A DNA stretch of 64,000 nucleotides from NCBI GenBank assembly GCA_021372495.1, contig JAJFUF010000025.1, positions 1 through 64,000 on the forward strand. The letters run 5' to 3'. This document shows positions 1 to 9,016 of this stretch, piece by piece. Source of the stretch: Lysobacteraceae bacterium (lineage in GTDB: Bacteria > Pseudomonadota > Gammaproteobacteria > Xanthomonadales > Rhodanobacteraceae). Below the pieces are notes generated by a model. It was not told the DNA's origin. It searched no databases and saw nothing but the letters and a program-made list of their open reading frames with translations. The translations under genes and the position numbers were made by a program. Within the stretch, counting starts at the first letter, position 1. Each line of letters starts with the position of its first letter.

Positions 1-374
1 GTGCCGCCGCTCTGCACGGTGGGTTTCAGGAACAGGATCTTGCCGCCGAGTTCGCTGCCTGCGGCGTCGCCAATCCAGACCTCCAGCGCCTGGCGCATCC
101 GCGACCAGCGCACCCGGTAAATGAAGTTTTGGGTGCTGGTCTCGTAGTACTCGATGTCCGCGGGGTCGCTGGCCTCGATCGGCAGGCGGCCGAGGTCGAT
201 GTATTTCTCGGTGACCTGGGCCTTGTAGGGCGCCACGAAGGCGATCGCCTGGCCGACCCGGGCACGCACCACGTTGGTGCGATAGGCCGGGATGGCGATC
301 GCCGCGACGATGCCGATAATCGCGACCACGATCATCAGCTCGATCAGCGTAAAGCCCTGTTGGATCTTCTTCAT
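1..374 (-). CDS. Type IV pilin, C-terminus cut by window edge
   Basis: Pilin subunit of a type IV pilus: inserted in the inner membrane, cleaved by the prepilin peptidase and polymerised into the fibre. The gene runs off the left edge, so only about 124 residues are seen. It opens with the leader MKKIQQG followed by [13 protein letters not shown], a class III signal with Glu at mature position 5, and a hydrophobic helix to about residue 30. The visible globular part has no cysteine, unlike the pilin at 721-1158, and the two share little beyond the N-terminal helix. A sigma-54-like site lies about 124 bases upstream. It is transcribed in the same direction as the second pilin. Which of the two is the major subunit cannot be told from the sequence. 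Confidence 0.88.
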   Translation of the reverse strand, partial: MKKIQQGFTLIELMIVVAIIGIVAAIAIPAYRTNVVRARVGQAIAFVAPYKAQVTEKYIDLGRLPIEASDPADIEYYETSTQNFIYRVRWSRMRQALEVWIGDAAGSELGGKILFLKPTVQSGG

Positions 375-720
375 GGTTGTCCCTCTCTAGAGAAAGCCAG
401 CTAACCGGTTTGGTGCCCCCTGAGCCCCAGCCATCGGATCAGAAGATCCGCCTCCTTGACCGTCCGGCAGGAACGACCAGAAGCTCTCCCGAAATTCAGC
501 ATTTTCCATGCCATTTCGGCGCTGCGGGCACCGGGTGGATGCCGCAGTGCATGGGATTGTGCAGAGGGTCACACCGATGACGCAAGCCGCGATTCGCGAT
601 GGCCGTCACATGCCCGAGAGGGGCGGCCGGCGAACGCGGGATTGTTCGTGCACATTGACTTGGGGCGTCAGCGACTGACGTATTTGGTCACCCGAGGGCA
701 GCGTTGCGGGCATATTGCGG
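375..720. other. Spacer between the two pilin genes
   Basis: This 346-base gap separates the two minus-strand pilins. It contains the sigma-54-like site at 498-513 and a long leader for the downstream pilin. A short inverted repeat (CGTCAG-cga-CTGACG) near 667-681 lies just past the end of the 721-1158 gene but has no T-run on the minus strand, so it is not a convincing terminator. The open frames across the gap lack a convincing ribosome site or any recognisable domain, and I see no gene here. Confidence 0.6.
498..513 (-). promoter_or_regulatory. Sigma-54 (RpoN) promoter-like site upstream of first pilin
   Basis: Read on the minus strand the bases are TGGCATGGAAAATGCT. Against the -24/-12 consensus TGGCAC-N5-TTGCW this keeps the essential GG and GC dinucleotides at the correct 10-base separation, with mismatches at one position of each element. 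pilA genes of Pseudomonas and Xanthomonas are known to be RpoN/PilR dependent, which supports the reading. A start of transcription near 487 would leave a leader of about 113 bases. Confidence 0.6.
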
Positions 721-1158
721 TCAGGACTTGCGGCAGACCGAGGGCAGGTACTGCCCCGGGATCGTCTTGCTGTGGCAGATCCAGTCGATGCTGCCGGCGT
801 GCGTGACCGGCGACAGCAGCAGCGTGCCGGCCTTGATCTTCTGGTTGGCCTTGGGTGCGCCGAAGCTGACGGTGATCAGGCCGCCGGTCACGTCCACCTG
901 GGAGACATAGGCGCCGGTGATGGACTGCGGCTTGGCCAGTCCCGCGGACGCATTGTTCGAAGGCCCGCGCCCGGTGTTCGACATGAAATCCCACACCGCC
1001 GCCTTGGCGCCGGTCGCCAGCGACAGGCCCTCGGAAACCTGGGCGCGGATCACGTAGTCCTGATACGCCGGGATGGCGATCGCGGCGAGGATGGCGATGA
1101 TCGCGACCACGATCATCAGTTCGATCAGCGTGAAGCCGGCCTGGATGCGCTCGGCCAT
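721..1158 (-). CDS. pilA: Type IV major pilin-like protein (PilA)
   Basis: Complete 145-residue type IV pilin. The prepilin leader MAERIQAG is followed by [13 protein letters not shown] with Glu at mature position 5, then a hydrophobic helix to about residue 32. Two cysteines near the C-terminus (C128 and C142) enclose a 13-residue loop, the disulfide-bonded D-region typical of Pseudomonas/Neisseria-type pilins. An AG-rich ribosome site lies just before the ATG on the minus strand, and a sigma-54-like site lies about 40 bases upstream. The length and D-loop make this the better candidate for the major subunit of the pair. The assembly genes are not in the window. Confidence 0.9.
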   Translation of the reverse strand: MAERIQAGFTLIELMIVVAIIAILAAIAIPAYQDYVIRAQVSEGLSLATGAKAAVWDFMSNTGRGPSNNASAGLAKPQSITGAYVSQVDVTGGLITVSFGAPKANQKIKAGTLLLSPVTHAGSIDWICHSKTIPGQYLPSVCRKS

Positions 1159-1196
1159 GGGTGGAATCCCCCCTGAGGATTGTCACGGAGCGTTAC

Positions 1197-1212
1197 AGCA
1201 CGTTCCGTACCA
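1197..1212 (-). promoter_or_regulatory. Sigma-54 promoter-like site upstream of pilA
   Basis: On the minus strand the bases are TGGTACGGAACGTGCT. Compared with TGGCAC-N5-TTGCW, GG and GC are in register and the match fails only at the fourth base and the first base of the -12 element. Expected transcription start is near 1186, giving a leader of about 28 bases before the ATG. Finding a second such site ahead of the neighbouring pilin makes chance less likely. Confidence 0.62.
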
Positions 1213-1352
1213 ACACGGGGGCGATTCCGGGCGCGCGTCACGGAAACGGGCGGCGTGGCCCCGCACCCGGTCCGGAGGGAACCTGCGCGCGCGGGCGCCT
1301 GCTGGCACAATCGGCGTTCGGCTCGCATGACATGAAGAAGGGTCTCGACTCG

Positions 1353-2408
1353 ATGAAAACCCTCCTGGTGACCGGCGGAGCCGGCTTCATCGGCGGCAAC
1401 TTCGTGCTGGACGCGCTCGCACGGGGCGGCTGCCGGGTGGTCAACCTGGACAAGCTGACCTATGCCGGCAACCCGGACACCCTGGCCTCGCTGCAGGGCC
1501 GCACCGACCACGTGTTCGTGCACGGCGACATCGGCGACGCCGCGCTGGTGAAACGGCTGCTGGACCAGCACCGCCCGGACGCGATCGTCAATTTCGCCGC
1601 CGAGTCGCACGTGGACCGCTCGATCGACGGCCCGGCGGCGTTCGTGCAGACCAACGTGGTCGGCACGCTGGCCCTGCTTGAGTGCGCGCGCGACTACTGG
1701 CGCGCGCTGCCGGCGGACAAGCAGGACGGCTTCCGCTTCCTGCACGTGTCCACCGACGAGGTGTACGGCTCGCTGGGCGCGGTCGGCAGGTTCACCGAGG
1801 AGACGGCCTACGCGCCGAACTCGCCCTATTCGGCGTCGAAGGCGGCCTCCGACCATCTGGTGCGGGCGTTCCGCCACACCTACGGGCTGCCGACGCTGAC
1901 CACCAACTGCTCGAACAACTACGGGCCGTACCAGTTTCCGGAGAAGCTGATCCCGCTGGTGATCCAGAAGGCGCTGGCCGGCGAGGCGCTGCCGGTGTAC
2001 GGCGACGGCCGCAACGTGCGCGACTGGCTGTACGTGGGCGACCACTGCGCGGCGATCCGGCGCGTGCTGGAGGCCGGGCGCGTCGGCGAAACCTACAACG
2101 TGGGCGGCGACGCGGAGCGCGAGAACATCCACGTGGTGAAGACGATCTGCGCGCTGCTGGACGAACGCCGGCCGCTGGCCGCCGGCGGCAAGCGCGAAGC
2201 CCTGATCACCTACGTCAAGGACCGCCCCGGCCACGACCGCCGCTACGCGATCGACGCTTCCAAGCTCAGGCGCGAGCTGGATTGGCGGCCGACCGAGAGC
2301 TTCGAGAGCGGCATCGCCCGCACCGTCGACTGGTACCTGGCGAATCAGGCCTGGGTGCGGCGCGTGCTGGACGGCAGCTACCGGATGGAGCGGCTCGGCG
2401 CCGCCTGA
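1353..2408 (+). CDS. rmlB: dTDP-glucose 4,6-dehydratase
   Basis: Second enzyme of dTDP-L-rhamnose synthesis: converts dTDP-D-glucose to dTDP-4-keto-6-deoxyglucose with bound NAD+. The 351-residue extended SDR has the nucleotide motif GGAGFIG (residues 8-14), STDEVYG at 133-139 with the active-site Asp/Glu pair, and the YxxxK pair Y159/K163. The start is the ATG that puts [11 protein letters not shown] at the N-terminus, as in the family. An in-frame ATG at 1332 would add seven residues. It is first of an rmlBACD set supplying rhamnose for O-antigen or exopolysaccharide, separated from rmlA by 128 bases that hold palindromic repeats. Confidence 0.95.
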   Translation: MKTLLVTGGAGFIGGNFVLDALARGGCRVVNLDKLTYAGNPDTLASLQGRTDHVFVHGDIGDAALVKRLLDQHRPDAIVNFAAESHVDRSIDGPAAFVQTNVVGTLALLECARDYWRALPADKQDGFRFLHVSTDEVYGSLGAVGRFTEETAYAPNSPYSASKAASDHLVRAFRHTYGLPTLTTNCSNNYGPYQFPEKLIPLVIQKALAGEALPVYGDGRNVRDWLYVGDHCAAIRRVLEAGRVGETYNVGGDAERENIHVVKTICALLDERRPLAAGGKREALITYVKDRPGHDRRYAIDASKLRRELDWRPTESFESGIARTVDWYLANQAWVRRVLDGSYRMERLGAA

Positions 2409-2415
2409 GGCGACA

Positions 2416-2482
2416 GGTGGGTCGAGGCCCACCCTACGCCCACGCCGCGTTGGCAGGTAGGCTGGGCTTCAGCCCACCGTAC
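2416..2482. repeat. Pair of short palindromic repeats (GGTGGGC/GCCCACC type)
   Basis: Two small hairpins lie between rmlB and rmlA: GGTGGG-tcgag-(g)CCCACC at 2416-2433, and a second around GCTGGGC-ttca-GCCCACC at about 2461-2477. The core recurs at 25298-25347, also between genes. They resemble the REP-like extragenic palindromes common in Xanthomonadales. They may stabilise or partly end the rmlB transcript. No T-run follows them. Confidence 0.6.
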
Positions 2483-2536
2483 GGTCCAGGGAAGCGCGAT
2501 GGCGGGTCCGACCCGCTTCGCATGTGAGGAAACGAA

Positions 2537-3424
2537 GTGACGACGCAGAAAGGCATCATCCTCGCCGGCGGTTCCGGCACGCGGCTGTATCCGATCACGC
2601 AGGCGGTCAGCAAGCAGCTGCTGCCGGTGTACGACAAGCCGATGATCTACTACCCGCTGGCGACGCTGATGCTGGCCGGCATCCGCGAGGTGCTGGTGAT
2701 CAACACGCCGCACGAGCAGCCGCTGTTCCAGCGCCTGCTCGGCGACGGTTCGCAGTGGGGCATCGACATCCGCTATGCCGTGCAGCCCTCGCCGGACGGA
2801 TTGGCGCAGGCGTTCCTGATCGGCCGCGAATTCGTCGGCGGCGCGCCGAGCTGCCTGATCCTCGGCGACAACCTCTTCTACGGCCAGGGCCTGACCGGGA
2901 TGATGCGCCGCGCCGCCGAGCGCGAACGCGGCGCGACCGTGTTCGGCTATTGGGTCGGCGATCCCGAGCGCTACGGCGTGGCCGAATTCGACGCCGCCGG
3001 CCGCGTGATCGGCCTGGAGGAGAAACCGGCGCAACCGAAGTCGAACTACGCGGTCACCGGCCTCTATTTCTACGACGAGCGCGTGTGCGATTTCGCCGCC
3101 GCGCTGAAGCCGTCCGCGCGCGGCGAGCTGGAGATCACCGACCTCAACCGCATGTACCTCGACGACGGCAGCCTGATGCTGGAGCCGCTGGGCCGCGGCT
3201 ACGCCTGGCTCGACACCGGCACCCACGACTCGCTGGTGCAGGCGGCGAACTACATCGAGACCATCGAGAACCGCCAAGGCCTGAAGGTGTGCTGCCCGGA
3301 GGAGATCGCCTACGTCAACGGCTGGATCGACGCCGAGCAGGTGCTGCGCCTCGCCGCGCCGCTGGCCAAGACCGGCTACGGCCAGTACCTGCAGCGCCTG
3401 GTGGCGCAGGGAGCGATCCGGTGA
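2537..3424 (+). CDS. rmlA: Glucose-1-phosphate thymidylyltransferase
   Basis: First enzyme of the dTDP-L-rhamnose pathway: glucose-1-phosphate plus dTTP gives dTDP-glucose. 295 residues, the usual family length. The nucleotidyltransferase signature GGSGTRL (residues 11-17) is followed by K26 and by the LPVYDKPMI segment. D111 in LILGDN is the metal-binding aspartate. The start is GTG at 2537 with GAGGAA about six bases upstream. It overlaps rmlC by four bases (GTGA), so the two are translationally coupled. RmlA is normally feedback inhibited by dTDP-rhamnose, a family property not visible here. Confidence 0.95.
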   Translation: MTTQKGIILAGGSGTRLYPITQAVSKQLLPVYDKPMIYYPLATLMLAGIREVLVINTPHEQPLFQRLLGDGSQWGIDIRYAVQPSPDGLAQAFLIGREFVGGAPSCLILGDNLFYGQGLTGMMRRAAERERGATVFGYWVGDPERYGVAEFDAAGRVIGLEEKPAQPKSNYAVTGLYFYDERVCDFAAALKPSARGELEITDLNRMYLDDGSLMLEPLGRGYAWLDTGTHDSLVQAANYIETIENRQGLKVCCPEEIAYVNGWIDAEQVLRLAAPLAKTGYGQYLQRLVAQGAIR

Positions 3425-3978
3425 GGCGCGTCGACACCGACCTGCCCGGCGTGTGCATGATCGAGCCGGCCGTGCACGGCGACAGCCGCGGCTACTTCTA
3501 CGAGAGCTTCCACGCCGGCAAGTTCGCCGATCTCGGCATCGATCTCGCCATCGTGCAGACCAACGTCTCGCGCTCGGCCCAGGGGGTGCTGCGTGGCCTG
3601 CATTACCAGTGGCCGCACCCGCAGGCCAAGCTGATCAGCGTGCTGGAAGGCGAGGTGTACGACGTGGCGGTCGACATCCGCCGCGGCTCGCCGACGTTCG
3701 GGCGCTGGACCGCGGCGGTCCTCTCCGCCGATAACAAGCGCCATTTCTGGATCCCGGAAGGCTACGCGCACGGCTTCTGCGTGCTCTCGGAACACGCCAC
3801 CTTCATGTACCACTGCAGCGCGCTGTACGACCGCGCGGCCGATGCCGCGGTGCGCTGGAACGATGGCGACATCGCCATCGACTGGCCGATCAGCGCGCCG
3901 CTGCTGTCCGACAAGGACGCGCGCGCGCCGTTCCTCGCCGACATACCGCCCGAGCGCCTGCCGGAGGTTCGCGGGTGA
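3421..3978 (+). CDS. rmlC: dTDP-4-dehydrorhamnose 3,5-epimerase
   Basis: Third enzyme of dTDP-L-rhamnose synthesis, epimerising C3 and C5 of the 4-keto-6-deoxy sugar. 185 residues of a cupin fold. The catalytic His is H61 in VLRGLHYQ, paired with D85 in [10 protein letters not shown], and the substrate-binding [10 protein letters not shown] segment is at 21-30. The start is the GTG overlapping the rmlA stop, which places the family's usual N-terminus. The 3' end overlaps rmlD by four bases. No sign of damage. Confidence 0.95.
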   Translation: MRRVDTDLPGVCMIEPAVHGDSRGYFYESFHAGKFADLGIDLAIVQTNVSRSAQGVLRGLHYQWPHPQAKLISVLEGEVYDVAVDIRRGSPTFGRWTAAVLSADNKRHFWIPEGYAHGFCVLSEHATFMYHCSALYDRAADAAVRWNDGDIAIDWPISAPLLSDKDARAPFLADIPPERLPEVRG

Positions 3979-4916
3979 GGATCCTGCTGCTCGGCGCCAA
4001 CGGCCAGGTCGGCTTCGAGCTGCTGCGCGCGCTGGCGCCCTTGGGCGAAGTGATCGCCACCACGCGCCGCGGCGCGCTGCCGGGCGGCACGGCGTGCGAG
4101 CGCGCCGACCTCGACGCGCCGGCGACGCTGGGCGCGCTGCTCGACCGCACGGCGCCGGCGCTGGTCGTCAACGCCGCCGCCTACACCGCGGTCGACCGTG
4201 CCGAGGACGAGCAGGAAGCGGCGATGCGCGCCAACGGCGAGGCGGTCGGCGCGCTGGGCGCCTGGGCGGCGCGGCGCGGCGCGCTGGTCGTGCACTACTC
4301 GACCGACTACGTTTTCGACGGCGCGGCGGCGCGGCCCTACCGCGAGGACGATCCCACCGGACCGCTCGGCGCCTACGGCCGCAGCAAGCTGGCCGGCGAA
4401 GCGGCGTTGCGCGAAAGCGGCGCCGATCACCTGATCCTGCGCACCGCCTGGGTGTACGGCGCGCGCGGCCACAACTTCCTGCGCACCATGCTGCGCCTCG
4501 CCGGCGAGCGCGAGCGCCTCACCGTGGTCGACGACCAGCACGGCGCGCCGACCTCGTCGCGCCTGATCGCGTCCGCCACCGCGGCCGCGCTGGCGCGCTG
4601 GCTCGACTGGGACGCCGCGCGCCGCCGCGCCGCGCTGGGTACCCACCACCTGGTCGCGTCCGGACAGACCACCTGGTGCGGCTTCGCGCGTGCGATCTTC
4701 GAGCAGGCCGCAGCCGCCGGCGTGATCGCTCGCGTCCCGCAGGTGGACGCCATCCCGACATCGGCCTTCCCGACGCGGGCGCGCCGCCCGGCGTGGTCGG
4801 TGCTCGACACGGCGCGTTTCCGCGACACCTTTGGCCTGCACCTGCCGGACTGGCGGGATGGACTGGCGCAGGCGGTCGGCGAGCTGGGCGAGGCCCGCGC
4901 CATGGCGCCGCGCTGA
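3975..4916 (+). CDS. rmlD: dTDP-4-dehydrorhamnose reductase
   Basis: Last enzyme of the pathway: NAD(P)H-dependent reduction of dTDP-4-keto-L-rhamnose to dTDP-L-rhamnose. 313-residue SDR with GANGQVG at residues 7-13, STDYVFDG at 109-116 and the catalytic pair Y134/K138 in YGRSK. The GTG start overlaps the rmlC stop by four bases, so A, C and D form one coupled unit. The gene order B-A-C-D is common in gammaproteobacteria. No glycosyltransferase or export gene follows, so the polysaccharide locus using the sugar must be elsewhere. Confidence 0.94.
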   Translation: MRILLLGANGQVGFELLRALAPLGEVIATTRRGALPGGTACERADLDAPATLGALLDRTAPALVVNAAAYTAVDRAEDEQEAAMRANGEAVGALGAWAARRGALVVHYSTDYVFDGAAARPYREDDPTGPLGAYGRSKLAGEAALRESGADHLILRTAWVYGARGHNFLRTMLRLAGERERLTVVDDQHGAPTSSRLIASATAAALARWLDWDAARRRAALGTHHLVASGQTTWCGFARAIFEQAAAAGVIARVPQVDAIPTSAFPTRARRPAWSVLDTARFRDTFGLHLPDWRDGLAQAVGELGEARAMAPR

Positions 4917-5031
4917 GGCCGCGGCGGCTCGCCTGCGCACTTTCCGTCGCCGGCGAACGGCCGTTGCGATATAAACGGCACGGGGAACGGCCGCAGCGCG
5001 CGGCCGTGCATCGGAAGCAGGGGGCATCACG

Positions 5032-7008
5032 ATGGATATACGTCGCCTGTGCGGCGCGCTGTTGCTTGGGCTGTGCGCGATGGCCGCTTGCGCGGCGCCG
5101 GTCTCGTTCGAGAACCTGGCGCGCCACGCCCAATACAAGAACGTCAAGATTTCGCCGGACGGCCAGTATCTTGCCGCTACCGCCGTCATCAAGGGGCAGA
5201 CCGTTCTGGCCCTCGTGCACTTGAGCGACATGAAGGGAACCACGCTGCGACCTCGCGAGGAGGACGACGTGGTCGACTTCTGGTGGGTGTCGCCGACTCG
5301 CGTGCTGTACACGGTCGGCATGCGCTGGGGCGGGTACGACGCCCCGCTGCTGACTGGCGAGCTGTTCGGGATCAATGCCGATGGTACCGGTGCGGACACG
5401 TTGTACGGGTTCCGCAAGGGCGGCCCGAGCTTCGCGTCGCACATCGACCGCGGGTCGGCCGAACGCGGGTCGGCAAGGTTCATTGCGGCGATCCCCGACG
5501 ACCCCGATGACGCGCTGGTTGCGATCAGCGACTGGGACGCCGCGGGAAACGAAGTGCCCCTGCCGGTCGTGTATCGGATGAACGTGCATGACGGCCGGAA
5601 GGTCAAGATCGCCGATGTGCCGCTGCGTGGCGCAGCGTTCGTCGCCGATCACCACGGGCACGTCCGCTTCGCCTACGGCGAGGACTCCGTCGGCGATTTC
5701 AAGGTTTACGAGCGCGCCGCCGAAGGGGGCGACTGGAAGCCGATGCCCGAGATCGCGACGCACGCCCGCGCGCATCCGTGGGCGTTCAGTCGCGACGACA
5801 GCGTGGTGTATTTCGACTGCCCCGCCGATGCGGGAGGCTTCGGCTTGTGCCGCTGGGACGTGGCGAAGCGCACCATGGCGAATGTGTGGAGCCATCCCAA
5901 GGTCGAGCCCGACTGGCTGCTGTGGGGGCTTGCCGACGACGCCATCATCGGCGTGACCTTCATCGACGGCCGCCCCGGCCTGTCCGTGTTCGATCGCAGC
6001 ACGCCCGACGTGCAGGCGCTGGTGGCGCTGATGCAGCAGTTCCCCGGTGAAAGCGTGCGCTTCGTTTCCGGTACCCGGGACGGCAGCAAGACCGTCGTGC
6101 TGGTGGATGCGGATGCCGACCCGGGCACGTTCTATCTGCTCGACAACAAGGCCAACAAGTTGACCCCACTGCTGGCGCGTGCGCCGTGGATCGACCCGGA
6201 GCGGATGGCGAGCAAGCAGCCGATCGAGTTCGCGGCGCGCGACGGACTCGACCTGCACGGCTATCTCAGCCTGCCGCCGGGTCGGGAAAATGCCAAGCAC
6301 CTGCCGATGGTGGTGCTGGTGCACGGCGGCCCGTACGGCGTGCGCGACGACTGGGACTACGATTCGGACGTGCAGGCGCTGGCCACCCATGGCTACGCCG
6401 TGCTGCAGGTGAACTTCCGCGGTTCGGGCGGCTACGGCTACGGCTTCGAGCGGGCTGGCTGGCGCGAGTGGGGCGGCAAGATGCAGGACGACGTCACCGA
6501 CGCCACCCGCTGGGCGATAGCGCAGGGCTATGCCGATCCGGGCCGCATCTGCATCATGGGCGCCAGCTACGGCGGCTACGCGGCGCTGGAAGGCGCAGTC
6601 AAGGAATCGGATCTGTACCGCTGCGCGATCGGTTACGTGGGCGTGTACGACCTGCGCCTGATGTACACGCGCGGCGACATTCCCCAGTCCACCTACGGCG
6701 AGAACTATCTCAAGCGCGTGCTGGGCACGGACATGGACGACCTGGCGCGGCGCTCGCCGCTCTACAACCTCGACCGGCTGAAGGCGAGGGTGATGCTGGT
6801 CGTCGGCGGCCGCGACCAGCGCGTGCCGCCGGTGCAGGGCCAGAGCCTGCACGCCAAGCTGCAGGAGCGCGGCATCGCGCACGAGTGGCTGTACAAGCCG
6901 AACGAATCCCACGGCTTCTACGACGAGGCCAATGTCGCCGAGCTGTACGCCAAGGTGGTGCAGTTCCTCGACAGCAACATCGGCTCGGCCTCCGCTGCCA
7001 CCCAGTGA
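5032..7008 (+). CDS. S9 family prolyl oligopeptidase, secreted (first of three)
   Basis: Serine peptidase of family S9: an N-terminal beta-propeller restricts the active site to short peptides and a C-terminal alpha/beta-hydrolase domain cuts them. 658 residues. A signal peptide of about 21 residues ending CAAP suggests export. The triad reads S512 (GASYGGY), D595 (GRDQRVP) and H627 (NESHGF), and the oxyanion/structural stretch HGGPYG precedes it. A TATAAA hexamer at 4970-4975 may be its -10 element, separating it from the rml genes. It shares a block with a POT peptide transporter and a second S9 enzyme, which suggests peptide scavenging. Substrate preference cannot be assigned. Confidence 0.88.
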   Translation: MDIRRLCGALLLGLCAMAACAAPVSFENLARHAQYKNVKISPDGQYLAATAVIKGQTVLALVHLSDMKGTTLRPREEDDVVDFWWVSPTRVLYTVGMRWGGYDAPLLTGELFGINADGTGADTLYGFRKGGPSFASHIDRGSAERGSARFIAAIPDDPDDALVAISDWDAAGNEVPLPVVYRMNVHDGRKVKIADVPLRGAAFVADHHGHVRFAYGEDSVGDFKVYERAAEGGDWKPMPEIATHARAHPWAFSRDDSVVYFDCPADAGGFGLCRWDVAKRTMANVWSHPKVEPDWLLWGLADDAIIGVTFIDGRPGLSVFDRSTPDVQALVALMQQFPGESVRFVSGTRDGSKTVVLVDADADPGTFYLLDNKANKLTPLLARAPWIDPERMASKQPIEFAARDGLDLHGYLSLPPGRENAKHLPMVVLVHGGPYGVRDDWDYDSDVQALATHGYAVLQVNFRGSGGYGYGFERAGWREWGGKMQDDVTDATRWAIAQGYADPGRICIMGASYGGYAALEGAVKESDLYRCAIGYVGVYDLRLMYTRGDIPQSTYGENYLKRVLGTDMDDLARRSPLYNLDRLKARVMLVVGGRDQRVPPVQGQSLHAKLQERGIAHEWLYKPNESHGFYDEANVAELYAKVVQFLDSNIGSASAATQ

Positions 7009-7090
7009 AGCGGCCCCGGATGGATCTGCGGCGAGGCGCGGCCCTCGCCGCGGCGGCGGCCCGCAGCGCCGCGCTCCGTCCGGCATGCCC

Positions 7091-7137
7091 CCTGCAGGAG
7101 CGGCCACGACGCTTGTCGCGACCACGGTCGCTCCCGT
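7091..7137. repeat. Extragenic palindromic repeat (GGAGCG / CGCTCC type)
   Basis: Between the S9 gene and the POT transporter, two inverted copies of a repeat meet head to head: CTGCAGGAGCGGCCACG and GTCGCGACCACGGTCGCTCCC. The second is nearly the reverse complement of the copy at 11321-11343. A separate GC hairpin (GCGGCGAG / CTCGCCGC) lies at 7028-7051 just after the S9 stop. Both converge on the end of two genes and may act as transcript-end structures. The 'GTAGGAGCGnCC' core is a known repeat type in Xanthomonads and Pseudomonads. Confidence 0.6.
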
Positions 7138-7180
7138 ATTTGAGTGGAGCATCCGGCGCGCGCAGCGGGTCCGCGCACGC

Positions 7181-8767
7181 CTACTTCACGCCGTGCATCC
7201 AGCGCCTGAGCAGCGGCGTCAGCGCGAGCACGACGATGCCGCCGACGATGCCGATCTTGGCCGAGAACACGAACAGCCGGTCGTAGCTGGCGAGCGCCGC
7301 CGCGACGTCCAGCGTCGCCCCTTGCGGAAGTTCGATCGCCGACAGCTTGCTCAGCGCGGCGGCCAGCATCTCGGAATAGGAAAGCCCGAGGAACCAGCCG
7401 CCCATCATCAGGCTGACCACGCGCGGCACGGACAGTTGCGTCACCGCCGACAGCCCGATCGGCGACAGCAGCATCTCGCCGACCTCGAGCACGAAGTAGG
7501 CGAGCACGAACCAGCCGATGCCGGTCAGCCCGTTCGCCTGCGGATGGCGTGCGCTCCACGCCAGCACCAGGAACGACAGGCCGGCGAAGATCAGGCCCAG
7601 CGCCGCCTTCGCCGGCTTGCTCGGGTTGAGGCCGGCGCGCTCCAGTCGCGGCCACAGCCAGGCCAGGATCGGCGCCAGCACCAGGATGAAGAACGCGCCC
7701 AGCGAGGTGAGCTCGCTGGCGGTCCAGGTGAGGCCCAGCGCCTCGTGGTTCATCGCGCGGTCCGAGAACAGCACCCACGAGCCGTAGGTCTGCTCGTACA
7801 GCGCGAAGAACACCAGGCAGAACGCGACGAAGGCGAGCACCACGGCCATCTGCTGGCGTTCGACCCGCGTGCAGCGCGCGAACATGAACCAGAGAATGCC
7901 GCCGAGCAGGCAGGCCGCGACCAGGTGCATGCCGAGCAGCACCGGGCTCGGCTCGAACACGCCCGGCACGATCTTCAGGAACAGCGAGTGCGCCTGGACC
8001 AGGCCCCAGATCACGAACAGCCCGGCGATCGCGCCGAGGTAGATCAGGTGTTCGCGGGTGAGCGGCCCCAGCACGCGCTGGCGCAGCCGCGCCGGGTCGC
8101 GCGGCTCGGCGTGGCCGCGCAGGTGCTTCTGGCCGTGGATGAAATTCGCCAGTCCGGCGAGCATGCCGATGCCGGCGACGCCGAAGCCCCAGCCCCAGCC
8201 GTAGGTTTCGCCGAGCCAGCCGCACAGCACGCCGGAGATCGTCGCGCCGAGGTTGATGCCGGCATAGAACAGGCTGAAGCCGGAATCGCGGCGCGGATCG
8301 TTCTCCGGATACAGCTTGCCGACGATGGTGGAGATGTTCGGCTTGAGGAAGCCGACGCCCATGATGATCAGCGCCAGCGAGAAGTAGAACGCCTGCAGCG
8401 CGGCCTCGTCGCGCACGACCACGCCGTCGACCAGCGTCGCCTGCCGGCCCTCGATGGCCATGCCGAGGTGGCCGAGCACCAGCAGGATGCCACCGAACAC
8501 CACCGCCTTGCGCATGCCGAGGAAGCGGTCGGCGAGCAGGCCGCCGATCACCGGCATCGCATACACCAGCCCGCCGTAGGCGCCGACCAGGTTGTAGCCG
8601 TGCGCGTCGCTGAACAGGTGGTACTTGACCAGGTACAGCAGCAGCAACGCCCGCATGCCGTAGAACGAGAAGCGCTCCCACATCTCGGTGAGGAAGCAGA
8701 CGTACAGGCCCTTGGGGTGGCCGAACAGTTCGTCGCTGCGCGCGGCGGGAATGGCGATGGCGGACAT
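7181..8767 (-). CDS. POT/PTR2 family proton-dependent oligopeptide transporter
   Basis: Inner-membrane major-facilitator symporter that takes up di- and tripeptides with protons. 528 residues with roughly 12-14 hydrophobic helices. The family signature EMWERFSFYGM near residues 24-34 carries the ExxER proton-coupling motif of helix 1. The start chosen (MSAIAIPAARSDELFG) has an AAGGG ribosome site upstream. An upstream in-frame extension is Arg-rich and not membrane-like. A TATACT at 8793-8798 (minus strand) could be its -10. It lies between two S9 peptidases and is divergent from the second across 249 bases, so peptide breakdown and uptake appear physically linked. DtpT/YjdL-type is the nearest label. 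Confidence 0.9.
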   Translation of the reverse strand: MSAIAIPAARSDELFGHPKGLYVCFLTEMWERFSFYGMRALLLLYLVKYHLFSDAHGYNLVGAYGGLVYAMPVIGGLLADRFLGMRKAVVFGGILLVLGHLGMAIEGRQATLVDGVVVRDEAALQAFYFSLALIIMGVGFLKPNISTIVGKLYPENDPRRDSGFSLFYAGINLGATISGVLCGWLGETYGWGWGFGVAGIGMLAGLANFIHGQKHLRGHAEPRDPARLRQRVLGPLTREHLIYLGAIAGLFVIWGLVQAHSLFLKIVPGVFEPSPVLLGMHLVAACLLGGILWFMFARCTRVERQQMAVVLAFVAFCLVFFALYEQTYGSWVLFSDRAMNHEALGLTWTASELTSLGAFFILVLAPILAWLWPRLERAGLNPSKPAKAALGLIFAGLSFLVLAWSARHPQANGLTGIGWFVLAYFVLEVGEMLLSPIGLSAVTQLSVPRVVSLMMGGWFLGLSYSEMLAAALSKLSAIELPQGATLDVAAALASYDRLFVFSAKIGIVGGIVVLALTPLLRRWMHGVK

Positions 8768-9016
8768 ACGGGGCCCTTGCGGATGCGCGCCGAGTATAGA
8801 CAGGTGCCGCCGCCTGCCGTGCGGGCGGCCGGAACGCGTCGGGGTCCGCGGAACGCTTCGGCCCCGGATCCGTGCCCCGCAGATCGCGGCCGAGGCCGCT
8901 TCCGCGGGGGAGGACGCTCGCGCACGGATACGCTCCCCGTGAGGGGCGGGCCTTGCGCCCACCGTCCGCGGCCTTTACCGTCCCCGGCTTTGCCACCGCA
9001 CTCCCGGAGGATCGTG

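Noticed and set aside
1302..1325. A TGGCAC at 1306 as a sigma-54 promoter for rmlB
   Set aside because: The -12 element is missing (GCGT in place of TTGC at the right spacing).
2524..3420. Reading the frame that enters rmlC as a long fusion protein
   Set aside because: The upstream part is the off-frame reading of rmlA; the GTG at 3421 gives the standard RmlC N-terminus.
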